From NCBI GenBank assembly GCA_013299105.1, contig JAAFJY010000003.1:248001-312000 (forward strand): 64,000 bases of DNA, given 5' to 3'. The position numbers were made by a program, and so were the translations under genes. Every line of letters starts with the position of its first letter. Positions within the stretch are counted from its first letter, which is position 1. The stretch is from Chitinophagales bacterium. GTDB taxonomy: Bacteria > Bacteroidota > Bacteroidia > Chitinophagales > Saprospiraceae. The notes beneath the pieces are model-generated. The model worked only from the letters and a program-made list of their open reading frames with translations, did no database searches and was not told the origin of the DNA. Positions 9,601 through 18,775 of this stretch are shown here, piece by piece.

Positions 9601-9831
9601 GATTTTTTTGCCATCAGGGCTGTAAATAGGCGTTCCTTCATAAGCCTCATGAATGGTGAGGCGGGTAGCTTTTCCGCCGGAGGAGGGCACGGTCCAGATG
9701 TCGCCCTGGAATGAAAAAGCCACTTGTGAGCCATCGTGGTTGGTCGATGGGTGGCGCAACAAAAGTTTGGATTGTCCCCAGCCTGTGTTAAAAGCCAGTG
9801 AAAGAATCAGTGCAATGACCAGTTTTTGCAT
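6634..9831 (-). CDS. Tricorn-type S41 peptidase, secreted
   Basis: A 1065-residue protein with a signal peptide (MQKLVIALILSLAFNTGWGQ). The first half is a WD40-like (PD40) beta-propeller region with repeated YSPDGKKIAFSG-like strands. A PDZ domain follows (about 755-840), then a C-terminal S41 protease domain. The probable nucleophile lies in NEGSYSNAEIFS, where the second Ser (about residue 971) aligns with Ser965 of archaeal Tricorn. The Asp that follows it in Tricorn is Asn here. It should trim peptides in the periplasm. The longest open frame starts at 10044, but its first 71 residues are not protein-like, and the Met at 9831 starts the signal peptide. It is divergent from sdaA, with a 224-bp shared control region. 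Confidence 0.9.
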   Translation of the reverse strand: MQKLVIALILSLAFNTGWGQSKLLLRHPSTNHDGSQVAFSFQGDIWTVPSSGGKATRLTIHEAYEGTPIYSPDGKKIAFSGSRYGNNDVFVVPSEGGNPKRLTYHSASDNVMSWASNNQVVFATSREFRQIGGHPEIYGINATGGTESRLLDTEAFDPAYSPDGRFVALVRGMSNPVFREDYRGTGNREIWLYDTKNKKYSKLPLFTTNDIMPRWSGNRSLYFLSSNSGTYNLYRCNINESGQLQGNPEQLTQYKDEGIRHFSLSTDGSTVVFEKDMGLYLMKTGKGSGTKIDVQIAADERFDPSESKTLSNGGSELAISPNGKLMAFAVRGEIFIKEVDKEKSRSVNVSDHPNRDMGPVWLSDTSLVFASDRADGNFEFFFLRSADRSEPNPFKSLKHELIRLTNTPADESEPVVSGDGKKIAFRRGRGDLIVADLGNTGQFSNEKLLVKGWAGANGVAWSPDHKWLAYSMSDLYFNNEIFIHAADNSQPPVNVSMHPRTDMQPFWSADGSKLGFISARSNRNMEVWFAWLKKEDWEKVSQDWQEKDSPADAAPAPKAGAKTEVKPIQIDFDGIHERVVQVTSSPGDKTGLVISKDGQTFFYTAPSSLVRGRDLYSIKWDGKELKELTKGGSNPFGLLADKEGKYIYYGRMGGFSRIDAKAGTSDPLPFQAKMKIDYPAERSQIFEEAWRTIRDGFYDPQMHGYDWTALKEKYQERCVNASTNNDFRDMFNYLLGEINASHMALSAPDRAETQQEATGLLGAELMPQANGMKVNHVIPESPAAKKGSQLFEGDVITAVNGVAYVENANFYENLNSLVNEKVLLNVTGADGKTREVVIRPTASLGDNLYDEWVDKRKQLVAEWSKGRLGYLHIRGMDMSSFEETEREFMAAGYGKDGLVIDVRFNGGGSTADYLMTVLNYKQHAYTIPRGASEDLEKDKKKFRDYYPTGERLVFSAWMKPSVALCNEGSYSNAEIFSHAYKSLGIGKLVGQATNGSVISTGGRGLIDGSFVRLPFRGWFTKTTDKNQELGPAVPDIVLDNSLDYTAKGTDEQLKAAVEALLKEIK

Positions 9832-10055
9832 AGTCGAAGTGAGTGTGTGGTAAATTACCCAGCTAAAGTAAAGTGTTGATAGTTTAAAAAGGCGGATTGC
9901 CGCTTGTTGAATCCATGTAAAAATGAGTTGTTGGGCTATTTCGGGGGGAGGAAAAGACATTTTTGGGCATTTGCTTGTCAAAAATCCCCTGATTTGGCCA
10001 AAATTCTTATATTCGACCTGCTCAACTTTACCATAAACCCACAAACCATCTAGTC

Positions 10056-11645
10056 ATGCAAACCTACCCAAGCATTTTCAACGACGTAATCGGCCCGGTG
10101 ATGCGGGGGCCATCCAGCTCTCATTGTGCGGCGGCTCTGCGCATCGGCAGGATTTGTCGTGATTTGATGGAAGAGGAGATCAATGAAGTACTGGTCGAAT
10201 TTGACCCCAATGGCTCTTTGGCCACCACCCACAAAGGCCAAGGCTCGGATATGGGCTTGTTCAGTGGTTTGCTGGGTTGGGAAGCGCACGACGAGCGGCT
10301 GATGCATTATTTGCAAGGCGTGGAGGAGGCTGGTATCAAAATTACCATTGAAATTCACCCCATTGCGGCCACCCATCCCAATACCTACAAACTGACTTTG
10401 AAAAATGCGCGGGAAACGCATACCCTCACTGCGCTTTCTACGGGTGGTGGAATGATTCAGGTGATCGAAATTGACGGTGCAGCGGTATTGATGGCGGGTG
10501 ATTATTACCAAACCCTGATCTACACCCAAGCGCCTGAGCAAATCGCTGATTTTTTGGAGCGCTCTTTTGTCTGCGATGAAATCAACATTCAGCGAGGGAC
10601 CCTGGATTTTGTAGAAGTCAAATCCAATCAGTTTTTGCCAGCCAACTTGCAGGAGGAACTGTTGAACCTGGATGCTGGATTAGTAGTCAAACAACTATCG
10701 CCCGTGCTGCCCGTTTTGGCCCGCAAAAACCTAAGCGTGCCTTTCATCACCGCAGAAGAAATGCTCGCCTACAACCAGGACAAAGACCTGTCGCTATGGG
10801 AATTGGCGGCTCACTACGAAAGCGCTCGTGGCAACATTTCCCAGCAGGAGGTCTTTGAAAAGATGCGTGCAATTGTCAAAATCATGCAAAATGCGATTGA
10901 AATCGGCATCAATGGCACTTCTTACGCCGACCGCATCCTGGGCCCTCAATCGGTCAATTTCAAAGCCCAAATCAAAAAGAAAACCCTGGTAGAAGGGGAT
11001 GTTTTGAACAACGTAATCCTGTTCACCTCGGCCATGATGGAGGTGAAAAGTTCGATGGGCGTGATCGTGGCTGCACCAACGGCTGGTTCCTGCGGGGCCT
11101 TGCCTGGCGCAGTGATTGGCACGGCAACTACCCTGAAATTGACCGAGGACGACATGGTGAAGGCGATGTTGGCAGCGGGTATCATTGGTGTTTTCATCGC
11201 CGCTCATGCCACTTTTGCTGCCGAAGTAGGGGGCTGCATGGCTGAGTGTGGGTCGGGTTCGGGCATGGCCGCAGCTGGGTTGGTGGTCTTGAAAAATGGA
11301 ACCCTCAATCAAGCGCTAACCGCTGCTTCGATGACCTTGCAAGCTTCCTTGGGCATGATTTGTGACATGATTGCTGACCGGGTTGAAGCCCCTTGCTTGA
11401 ACCGTAACGTGATGGCGGCCTCTACGGCCATTTCCTGCGCCAACATGGCCCTGGCCGATTATGACCAGGTCATTCCCCTGGATGAAGTCATCGAAACCAT
11501 GAAAAAAGTGGGCGACGCTATTCCGAATACCTTGCGCTGCACGGGTCTGGGTGGTCTGGCGATCACCAAAACCGCCAAGCAAATCGAGGCCAGGCTGGCC
11601 CAGCAAGAAGCCGAAGCAAGCAAGACCTTTTTCAAGGTTTGTTGA
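10056..11645 (+). CDS. sdaA: L-serine ammonia-lyase, iron-sulfur type
   Basis: Deaminates L-serine to pyruvate and ammonia in the cytoplasm using a [4Fe-4S] cluster. The 529-residue chain fuses the beta domain (SIFNDVIGPVMRGPSSSHCA at the N-terminus) to the alpha domain. Cluster and active-site cysteines are visible in TAGSCGALPG (C346), GGCMAECGSGSG (C394, C398) and VEAPCLNRN (C447). The chain ends with Cys as its very last residue (FFKVC, C529), as in the Legionella enzyme, where the terminal Cys occupies the active site as a cluster ligand. The short spacing to the next gene (56 bp) allows co-transcription with the secreted propeller protein, though the functions look unrelated. Confidence 0.95.
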   Translation: MQTYPSIFNDVIGPVMRGPSSSHCAAALRIGRICRDLMEEEINEVLVEFDPNGSLATTHKGQGSDMGLFSGLLGWEAHDERLMHYLQGVEEAGIKITIEIHPIAATHPNTYKLTLKNARETHTLTALSTGGGMIQVIEIDGAAVLMAGDYYQTLIYTQAPEQIADFLERSFVCDEINIQRGTLDFVEVKSNQFLPANLQEELLNLDAGLVVKQLSPVLPVLARKNLSVPFITAEEMLAYNQDKDLSLWELAAHYESARGNISQQEVFEKMRAIVKIMQNAIEIGINGTSYADRILGPQSVNFKAQIKKKTLVEGDVLNNVILFTSAMMEVKSSMGVIVAAPTAGSCGALPGAVIGTATTLKLTEDDMVKAMLAAGIIGVFIAAHATFAAEVGGCMAECGSGSGMAAAGLVVLKNGTLNQALTAASMTLQASLGMICDMIADRVEAPCLNRNVMAASTAISCANMALADYDQVIPLDEVIETMKKVGDAIPNTLRCTGLGGLAITKTAKQIEARLAQQEAEASKTFFKVC

Positions 11646-11700
11646 TGGCAGTTTTCATACTTTTCGCCAAAATGCGGACAGCGTAACTTTTACAAGCAAA

Positions 11701-14325
11701 ATGATGAGGTCTAATCAACTTGGATACAGCAAGGCACTTGTTTTATTGCTCACGGTGACAACGCTGGGTTTTTCACAACAACCTGTTTCACCGCTTGTGC
11801 AATCTTTTGAGGTGTATTCGGCGATGAAAAAAAACACGCCCTATAAGCTGGAATGGATTTCGCTTGGCCCCACCGTCAACTCCGCACGGGCTGATGTGGT
11901 GCAAGTGGATGCAACCCACCCTGGTACCATGTACGTTGGTTTTGGCTCCGGTGGTATTTGGAAAACGGTCAACCATGGATTAAACTGGCAATCAATTTTT
12001 GATGAACAGCCTGCCTTGGGCATTGGAGATTTTGAACTGGCCCCGTCCAATCCATCCATTGTCTATTTGGGAACGGGTGAGCATTTGAAAAAACCAAGGA
12101 ATTTCACCCTGCCCGGTACTGGCATGTACAAATCTGAAGATGGCGGAAAAACCTGGAAACACATCGGCTTGGAAGATTCCTGGTCGATTGCCGAAATAGC
12201 GATTCATCCCACAAATCCTAATATTGTACTGGTATGTGTGGTGGGTCATTTGTGGTCCACGAACAAAAATCGCGGAATCTACCGAACCATTGATGGTGGA
12301 AAGACCTGGCAACAGGTCCTGAAGATCAATGAGCAGACCGGAGCCAACGACGTGGTCATTGCCCCCAGCAACCCAAATATTGTGTATGCAAGTATGTGGG
12401 AAGTAAACCCCGGCGTAAGTGGAAAAAATAGCGGCATCTACAAAAGCACAGACGCTGGAAAAACCTGGACGCCGCTGAAGATGGGTCTGCCTGCGGGTGA
12501 AAAAGTGGGGCGGATCGGAGTGGCTGTTTCGCACACCAATCCCAACAAAGCTTACGCCCTGATTGATAACCTCAATAACAAACGTGACGAAACCGCCGAA
12601 TTGTATAAAACGGAGGATGGTGGAGCACATTGGGTAAAAACCCATGCCCAGGCATTCAAGCTTTTCCCAGGAATTGGCTGGTATTTCACCGATGTGTACC
12701 TAAACCCCAAAAACGATGAAGAAGTCTATTGCCTTGGGGTGCGGCTTGCCCATAGCGCTGATGGGGGCAAAACATTCGATTTCGTAGGTGGAAAAGTCAT
12801 GCATGCCACCAAAAGCCAGGCCCAAGGACTGCACCTCGATCAATGTGAACTATGGATTAATCCCCAAAACCCCAATCACCTGGCTTTGGGTAATGATGGT
12901 GGGTTTTATGTGAGCTACGACAAAGGACTTACCTGGATGCATTACAACAACATCCCAACTGGAGAATTTTATGACCTTACCATTGATCCAAGCACGAACC
13001 TGGTTTATGGGGGCACTCAAGATGACGCCACTGTATATGGACCAGCGGCTGAAATCAATACCAATTTTCCAGACCCCTGGGAATATTTGTGGATCGACCC
13101 TTGGGATGGCGGTGATGGTTGCGTTACGCAAGTTGACCCCCGTGATAGCCGCATCGTTTATTACAGTATGCAACATGGTGCTGCTCAACGCTTGGATCGG
13201 CGCGTGGATTCGGTCGTCTCAATCCAACCGACCCTGCCCCTGGAATTGAAAGATACCCTGCGATTCAATTACATTACCCCCTATTTTATTTCGCCCCACC
13301 AGCATGAAACACTGTACCACGGTGGGAATTTTATTTTTAAAAGTACGGATCGGGGTGATTCCTGGAAAGTAATCAGCCCCAACTTGTCAAAATCTTCCGA
13401 TCAGCAAAAGCGATCTTTTGCACTTGGGGCCATAGCAGAATCAACAATTGCACAAGGCCTACTTTACGCAGGTACCGATAAAGGTGCGTTTTGGGTTTCA
13501 AAAGACGACGGGAAAAATTGGACGGAAAACGTCCAGGGGCTCGCCAATAATTACATCCGAAGTATCTGCCCCTCGCGATTTTCAAAAGAGCGGGTTTACC
13601 TGACCATGACTGGCCTCAACTATGATGACCTGCATCGCTATGTGTACCTTTCGGAGGATGATGGTAAAAACTGGAAAAACATCTCGGAAGGCTTGCCCGA
13701 CGAACCCGTAAATGTAATTTTGGAAGACCCAAAGGATGAAAACCTCCTGTATGTGGGGACGATTCGAGGTGTATTTATCTCAGTCGATCGCGGAAAGACT
13801 TGGTCCTACCTCGGAAAGAACATGCCATGTGCAGCAATTGCAGATTTGGAAATCAATGAAACCACCCAAGATCTGCTGGTGGCCACCCACGGTAGAGGCA
13901 TCTACAAAGTAAACCTCAGTCCTATTTATGAGCTGCGGAAATTAGCCCAATCCGATCAAGAGCAGTTTTTCTCCATCCCGCAGGTTCAATTGCCCTGGAA
14001 AAATTCCTTGGGAGGTGAAACAGATTATCGAACGCTTGAGAAAGTCCCGATTTCATGTTGGTTGGCCGAACCAAAGCAGCTTACCCTGTCGCTTACGGAC
14101 CAGGAAGGGAAGCAATTATGGACTTATACCTTTGCAGGTGAAAAAGGCTTGAATCAATACCGCTGGGACTTGATTGTGCAAAAAGTAAAGAGTGATTACG
14201 CTTACTTCATCCATTACGACAAGTTCCTCACGGAGGGCACTTATCGAATGAACCTCACTGCAAAGAACCTTGCCCTTACCCAGCTTTTGGTAGCGGTAGA
14301 AAGCACCTCGCCTTATACGCGATAG
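11701..14325 (+). CDS. Secreted BNR/VPS10-like beta-propeller protein
   Basis: An 874-residue exported protein. The start is ATG at 11701, followed by a signal peptide ending near TTLGFSQQ. A longer frame from 11551 runs back into sdaA. Many Asp-box (BNR) repeats are visible, such as YKSEDGGKTWKHI, YRTIDGGKTWQQV, YKSTDAGKTWTPL and VSKDDGKNWTENV, spaced about 50-100 residues apart across residues 60-720. They form one or two beta-propellers of the sortilin/VPS10 or photosystem-stability-factor-like type. The last 120 residues look like a beta-sandwich. There are no sialidase catalytic residues that I can identify. Such proteins are often annotated as glycosyl hydrolases, but an enzymatic role is not shown here. 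Confidence 0.85.
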   Translation: MMRSNQLGYSKALVLLLTVTTLGFSQQPVSPLVQSFEVYSAMKKNTPYKLEWISLGPTVNSARADVVQVDATHPGTMYVGFGSGGIWKTVNHGLNWQSIFDEQPALGIGDFELAPSNPSIVYLGTGEHLKKPRNFTLPGTGMYKSEDGGKTWKHIGLEDSWSIAEIAIHPTNPNIVLVCVVGHLWSTNKNRGIYRTIDGGKTWQQVLKINEQTGANDVVIAPSNPNIVYASMWEVNPGVSGKNSGIYKSTDAGKTWTPLKMGLPAGEKVGRIGVAVSHTNPNKAYALIDNLNNKRDETAELYKTEDGGAHWVKTHAQAFKLFPGIGWYFTDVYLNPKNDEEVYCLGVRLAHSADGGKTFDFVGGKVMHATKSQAQGLHLDQCELWINPQNPNHLALGNDGGFYVSYDKGLTWMHYNNIPTGEFYDLTIDPSTNLVYGGTQDDATVYGPAAEINTNFPDPWEYLWIDPWDGGDGCVTQVDPRDSRIVYYSMQHGAAQRLDRRVDSVVSIQPTLPLELKDTLRFNYITPYFISPHQHETLYHGGNFIFKSTDRGDSWKVISPNLSKSSDQQKRSFALGAIAESTIAQGLLYAGTDKGAFWVSKDDGKNWTENVQGLANNYIRSICPSRFSKERVYLTMTGLNYDDLHRYVYLSEDDGKNWKNISEGLPDEPVNVILEDPKDENLLYVGTIRGVFISVDRGKTWSYLGKNMPCAAIADLEINETTQDLLVATHGRGIYKVNLSPIYELRKLAQSDQEQFFSIPQVQLPWKNSLGGETDYRTLEKVPISCWLAEPKQLTLSLTDQEGKQLWTYTFAGEKGLNQYRWDLIVQKVKSDYAYFIHYDKFLTEGTYRMNLTAKNLALTQLLVAVESTSPYTR

Positions 14326-14376
14326 GGGGGAGTTATTGGAAAATTTAGGCAGTTTAGATTTAATCACTTTCCAAGT

Positions 14377-14832
14377 GGCCGCTCGTACAAGTTTCCAAAC
14401 TTGTACGTCTATTACTGCGTCTCTGACGCATCGAAGACGCGATCATTGTTTGCAGAAGAGTTTAAAGTGAGACAGGATTTCCCATGTAGATTCCAGCTTT
14501 AGGTTTATATGCCAATTATTTCATAGGAAAACCGCCTGAACAAGTATGATCAAGAATTACAATTTGCTGATTTCCAAATAGAAACCCCCAAACACATCTG
14601 AAATCGTGTAACCCTGGACTTCAGTCCGGGGTAAAAAATCCCCCTTAATCCCATCTAAAATCTATCCAGAAGTTGCATCAAAGGTCAGTTGAGGGCCACA
14701 TGGGAAATTGCTGGAAGTGAAAGTGATTTATTTGCATTGTTTTGACAATCAATTTTTTATAAGTAAATCATGTCACGTCAGAGACGTGCAAATAATGGTA
14801 CAAGTCTGGAGACTTGTACCAGCGCACCGCTC
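14377..14832. repeat. R2 inverted-repeat pair enclosing R3 copy 2
   Basis: The R2 unit at 14377-14430 and its inverted copy at 14776-14832 share the GCCGCTCGTACAAG-type arm and the CGTCAGAGACG palindrome with the element at 973-1149. The copy of R3 at 14592-14680 lies between them. A short GGGAAATTGCTGGA at 14702-14715 matches the outer end of the first element. So the same building blocks occur at two loci in different order. Nothing else is visible in the gap 14326-14885. Confidence 0.7.
14592..14680 (+). repeat. Dispersed repeat R3, copy 2
   Basis: Second copy of the 685-778 unit, in the opposite orientation, with the palindromic core CCTGGACTTCAGTCCGGGGT. It lies between the two R2 arms. 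Confidence 0.75.
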
Positions 14833-14885
14833 CCTTTGGTGCCAGCTAAGGCAAGCGTTTACCCTATTCAAATTAGCTAATACCA

Positions 14886-17339
14886 TCACTTCCCAAGCGG
14901 AACCAACTCATAACGCTGGCCTTTGACCGTAGCAAAAGTGATCAGCCCAGGCTCTGGGCTGGTGATTTTCAGCTTTTTGTCCATACTCTTCAAGGCAAGG
15001 TTGGCACGCAGGTGACAGGTTTTTCCTGCTTTTGAAAGGATGCTCACTTTGGTGATTTTGCCACCGACCCAGGTAAAGTCCAGTTCAAAACCTTCGCGGG
15101 CGCAAACTCCTTTGAAATTGCCCTCGTTCCAATCGCTAGGCAAGGCAGGCAACAATTCGATGTACCCTTCGTGTGATTGGACCAGCAGTTCCGAGATGCC
15201 AGCTGTCATGCCGTGCGATCCGTCCACTTGCATGGGCGTATAGCATTTGGCAAAAAGCTGCGGGTAACATTGCTCCTTGAGGTAGCCCTTGAATATTTTA
15301 TCGGCCCGATTACCATCTTTCAAGCGAGCCCATAGGCCCACTTTCCAGGCCCGCGACCAGCCGGTGCCGCCATCTTCCCTTTGTTCCAATACCGCTTTGC
15401 AGGCATTTATCATTTCTGGTGTTTTCACAGGCGAAAGCACATTGCCGGGATACAAACCATACAAATGAGAAAAGTGCCGGTGTTTTTCTTCCAATTGTCC
15501 CCAATCGTCAGCCCATTCCTGCAGGGCTCCGTCTTTGCCTATTTGCGGAGGAGCCAGTTTTTTTCTGGCCGCTTCTACTTTATTGGCAAAATCGGCATCG
15601 GCATTCAGGAGTTTGCAGGCTTGGCCGTAAGCCGTGAAAAGGTCATTCAAAATCTGCATGTCGATGGATGAACCCGCACAAATCGTGGTGCCAGGAATGA
15701 AACTTCCCGTCACTTCGTCAAAGTACCGTTCGTTGCCGGGGCTGCGTGGAAAATTTTCGGGCGAAGTTGAGGGGTTCGTCACCAGCCATTTGCCATTGGG
15801 GTGTGGAATGAGGAAATCCATGAAAAACTCAACCGAACCTTTCATCAAGGGGTACAATTCTCGCAACAATTGCTGGTCTTGCGTATATTGGTAATGCTCC
15901 CACAATCCATTCAACAGCCAGGCCCCGCCCACTGTAAATGTTCCCCAACTCGGCCCATCCATCGGTGCCGCTACCCGCCACAGGTCCGTGTTTTGGTGAA
16001 AAACCCAGCCCTTTGCGCCATAATGCTCGCGGGCCACTTGGCTGCCTTGGTCGGTTAATTCTTTGACCATTTGCAGCAAGGGTTGGATGCATTCATCGAG
16101 ATTGGCCGAGGCAGTGGCCCAATAGTTCATCTCGGTGTTGATGTTCGTAGTGTATTTTGAATCCCAGGCCGGATTCATGTCATTGTTCCAAATGCCTTGC
16201 AGATTGGCGGGTTGCGTACCGGGACGAGAAGCGCCGATCAGGATGTATCGGCCAAATTGGTAACTCAAAGCTGCCAGGGCTGGATCAGGCGTTTCCTGGA
16301 TTTTCACCATGCGTTCATCGGTGGGTAGAAGGGAGTTGTTGGTGCTGGGCAAACGCAAGGTTGTTCTCGAAAAGAGCTGCTGGTGATCCTTGATGTGCGC
16401 ACTTTTGAGGTCGGAATAAGACTTTTGTGAAATGCCTTGTAAAGAATTTTTGACCCTCGCTGACGCATCCCCACTGACGTCCTGGTAATTCACAAAATTG
16501 GTGGCAGCCGCTAGGTAAATTGTCACAGCGTTGGCATTGGATACCCGCATCAGGTAGCCATCTATTTTCATCGTTCCGCCTTCTGGGATCACTTTGGCAC
16601 GGGCTTCGTACCTCAATTTGCCCTCTACACCCAGGTAATCAGCCGATTTTCCGTTCAAAGTGAGTAGATCGGGCGCTGCACCATTCATTTGGAAATAGTC
16701 GGTACCATAGTTGGAGTGGGCCTGGTTGCGTACGCCCCGCAGGTTGGCGGTAAACGAGATGCTGCCCGGAACGTTGCAAGTGATGCGGATGGCAATGACC
16801 TGATCGGGGTAGGATGAAAAAATCTCCTGTTTGTACCGCTTCCCATCCACTACGAATTCCACTCCGCTGATGCCAGTTTCCAGGTCCAGCCAGCGCTTGT
16901 AATCGCTATGGTCTTTGCCAAAATCGTAACGCAAATGAAGGTTACCTGTGGACTGGTACTTCTGTTGCTCAACGGGATAACCCATGAGGTGGCGACCAAA
17001 AAGATTGTGGGCATCCAGCATTTTTTCGGCGAAAACGAGTTGCTGGACTTCTTTTAAAACCGCATGACCACCTTTTTTGACGGTAGAATAAGGCCCACCT
17101 GACCAGTATGTCTCCTCATTGAATTGGAAAACCGCCTCCTGCACACCCCCATACACCATTGCTCCCAAGCGTCCGTTGCCCACTGGCAAGGCTTCTTCCC
17201 ATTTGGCTGCTGGTTTGGAGAGCCAGATCATCGTTGCAGGATTGATTTGCTTGGGATCGAATGAGGATAGCTGTTTTTCCTGGCTCCATGCGGTAACGTG
17301 CGTAATGAAGACCAATACGAGGATCAAGGTGTGTTTCAT
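14886..17339 (-). CDS. Glycoside hydrolase family 95 (alpha-L-fucosidase type), secreted
   Basis: An 817-residue enzyme with a signal peptide (MKHTLILVLVFITHVTAWSQ). The N-terminal beta-sandwich domain begins at AAKWEEALPVGNGRLGAMVYG, which is characteristic of GH95. The central (alpha/alpha)6 barrel contains TTNINTEMNYW, the N-x-N segment that holds the two catalytic asparagines of the bifidobacterial 1,2-alpha-fucosidase. The C-terminus has the usual beta domain ending in LLPALPSDWNEGNFKGVCAR. The predicted reaction is hydrolysis of terminal alpha-linked fucose, or of L-galactose in some family members, from plant or host glycans. The length is typical. It is divergent from the aspartic protease gene, with about 100 bp between the starts. 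Confidence 0.93.
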   Translation of the reverse strand: MKHTLILVLVFITHVTAWSQEKQLSSFDPKQINPATMIWLSKPAAKWEEALPVGNGRLGAMVYGGVQEAVFQFNEETYWSGGPYSTVKKGGHAVLKEVQQLVFAEKMLDAHNLFGRHLMGYPVEQQKYQSTGNLHLRYDFGKDHSDYKRWLDLETGISGVEFVVDGKRYKQEIFSSYPDQVIAIRITCNVPGSISFTANLRGVRNQAHSNYGTDYFQMNGAAPDLLTLNGKSADYLGVEGKLRYEARAKVIPEGGTMKIDGYLMRVSNANAVTIYLAAATNFVNYQDVSGDASARVKNSLQGISQKSYSDLKSAHIKDHQQLFSRTTLRLPSTNNSLLPTDERMVKIQETPDPALAALSYQFGRYILIGASRPGTQPANLQGIWNNDMNPAWDSKYTTNINTEMNYWATASANLDECIQPLLQMVKELTDQGSQVAREHYGAKGWVFHQNTDLWRVAAPMDGPSWGTFTVGGAWLLNGLWEHYQYTQDQQLLRELYPLMKGSVEFFMDFLIPHPNGKWLVTNPSTSPENFPRSPGNERYFDEVTGSFIPGTTICAGSSIDMQILNDLFTAYGQACKLLNADADFANKVEAARKKLAPPQIGKDGALQEWADDWGQLEEKHRHFSHLYGLYPGNVLSPVKTPEMINACKAVLEQREDGGTGWSRAWKVGLWARLKDGNRADKIFKGYLKEQCYPQLFAKCYTPMQVDGSHGMTAGISELLVQSHEGYIELLPALPSDWNEGNFKGVCAREGFELDFTWVGGKITKVSILSKAGKTCHLRANLALKSMDKKLKITSPEPGLITFATVKGQRYELVPLGK

Positions 17340-17442
17340 CGGCGAGATTTATCAACACAAAGTACTCATTTTCGCTGAACAAATCATACCACATTGTACT
17401 TTAAACCAAGGTGTGGCAAACTATCCTGCTACATCGGTTACT

Positions 17443-18636
17443 ATGAAATGGATAAATTCACTGATTTTGCTCTTGGTTTGGGCTGTTGGGCTCCCGGCCC
17501 AGGGTCTGCTCAACCAGGGAGCGGAATTCCAAGCGCCATTCTGTGATACCATACCTTTTGAGTGGGTACAAGGCAAAATGCTGATCAGTGTTGAAATCGA
17601 CCAAAAGCCTCGCCTATTCATGCTCGATACGGGTGCGCCAACCATGATTTTTGAAAGCTTGAAAAACGAAATTGGCGCAAAATACTTGGATAATCAGGAG
17701 ATCCGCGACGCCGTGGGCGGCACCGAAGCATTGGACCTGGTGGAGCTCAAATCCTTCAAAATAGGACGTATCGAATTTAGGGATGTACCAGCCATGCAAG
17801 TGTATGATGACTTGGCAGGCATGCTAAAATGCTGGGGCGTGGTAGGCATGATTGGCAGCAATGCGCTAAGAAATTGTATCCTGAAAATTGACTGGAAAGC
17901 CCGGCATTTGATCTTGAGCAATGAGTTGAAATACCTAAATCTAAGTCAGGCCTCAGCGACGCCACTCCACTTGGATGAGGAGCAAAGTCAACCCTTTTTG
18001 GAGCTTTCCTTGGGCAATGGTGAACTAATTATTGCCAATTTTGACACAGGTGATGAAAGCGTTTTTTGCATCTCCAAAGAAGATGCAGCTTTCACGCTCA
18101 GTAATAAAATGGCGCGGGTGAAAAACATTGGACATGGAAAGCAAACCATGTCACTCACCGAATCACAGCAGGATCAATGGTTTGAGGAGCTCGTTTTTGA
18201 CAGCTTGAGCATTGGCGATAGCCATTTTTTGAAATTCAGCTCAGTGGCTGATGAAGAGCAAAGTTTCAGTAGGGTGGGCATTGGTTTGGGCGAATATGGC
18301 ATGATCACCTTGGATTACTTGAACGGGCAATTCTATTTTCAAGGCTACGAAAAAAAGGCCCAGACTCCAATTGTCGACAAGGAGATGGGCTTTGCCATTT
18401 ACCCTGCTGAGGGCCATTATGAAATCGGCGTGGTCTGGCGAAATTCTCCCGCCGGGCGATTAGGAATGAAAAGTGGTGGGAAAATATTGAAAATAGAAGA
18501 CCAGGATTTTTCTAAAAGAACGCCTGACCTGGATTGCCAGTTGATCATGGGGCGGTTTACTGAAAAAGCAGAAATCAGGCTCCAATACCAGGACGAAAAC
18601 GGGGTGGTCAGAGAAGTAGTGCTTGCTGAGGAGTGA
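17443..18636 (+). CDS. Secreted two-lobe aspartic protease with C-terminal PDZ domain
   Basis: A 397-residue exported protein with a signal peptide (MKWINSLILLLVWAVGLPAQ). It carries two retropepsin-like catalytic triplets: D62-T-G in FMLDTGAPT and D201-T-G in ANFDTGDES. One chain may therefore form the two-lobed active site itself, in the way pepsin does. The last 80 residues (NSPAGRLGMKSGGKILKIED and on) form a PDZ domain. The start was set at 17443. The longer frame from 17119 overlaps the GH95 gene and lacks a signal peptide. Its substrate is unknown. Confidence 0.85.
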   Translation: MKWINSLILLLVWAVGLPAQGLLNQGAEFQAPFCDTIPFEWVQGKMLISVEIDQKPRLFMLDTGAPTMIFESLKNEIGAKYLDNQEIRDAVGGTEALDLVELKSFKIGRIEFRDVPAMQVYDDLAGMLKCWGVVGMIGSNALRNCILKIDWKARHLILSNELKYLNLSQASATPLHLDEEQSQPFLELSLGNGELIIANFDTGDESVFCISKEDAAFTLSNKMARVKNIGHGKQTMSLTESQQDQWFEELVFDSLSIGDSHFLKFSSVADEEQSFSRVGIGLGEYGMITLDYLNGQFYFQGYEKKAQTPIVDKEMGFAIYPAEGHYEIGVVWRNSPAGRLGMKSGGKILKIEDQDFSKRTPDLDCQLIMGRFTEKAEIRLQYQDENGVVREVVLAEE

Positions 18637-18654
18637 AAAAAGGCAGGCTTTTTT
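18636..18654 (+). terminator. Short A/T-flanked hairpin terminator
   Basis: AAAAAAG, a five-base loop and CTTTTTT fall directly on the stop codon of the aspartic protease gene. Confidence 0.5.
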
Positions 18655-18775
18655 AGGCTCTAGAAATACTGAATTGAGCGATAATCCTCAAAAATTGGTC
18701 GAATAAAGTGCGTGAACGAGCTTGATATCCCCGACTATTGCAGGGCCTTTCCGTTCAAATGAAGCACACCAAGCT

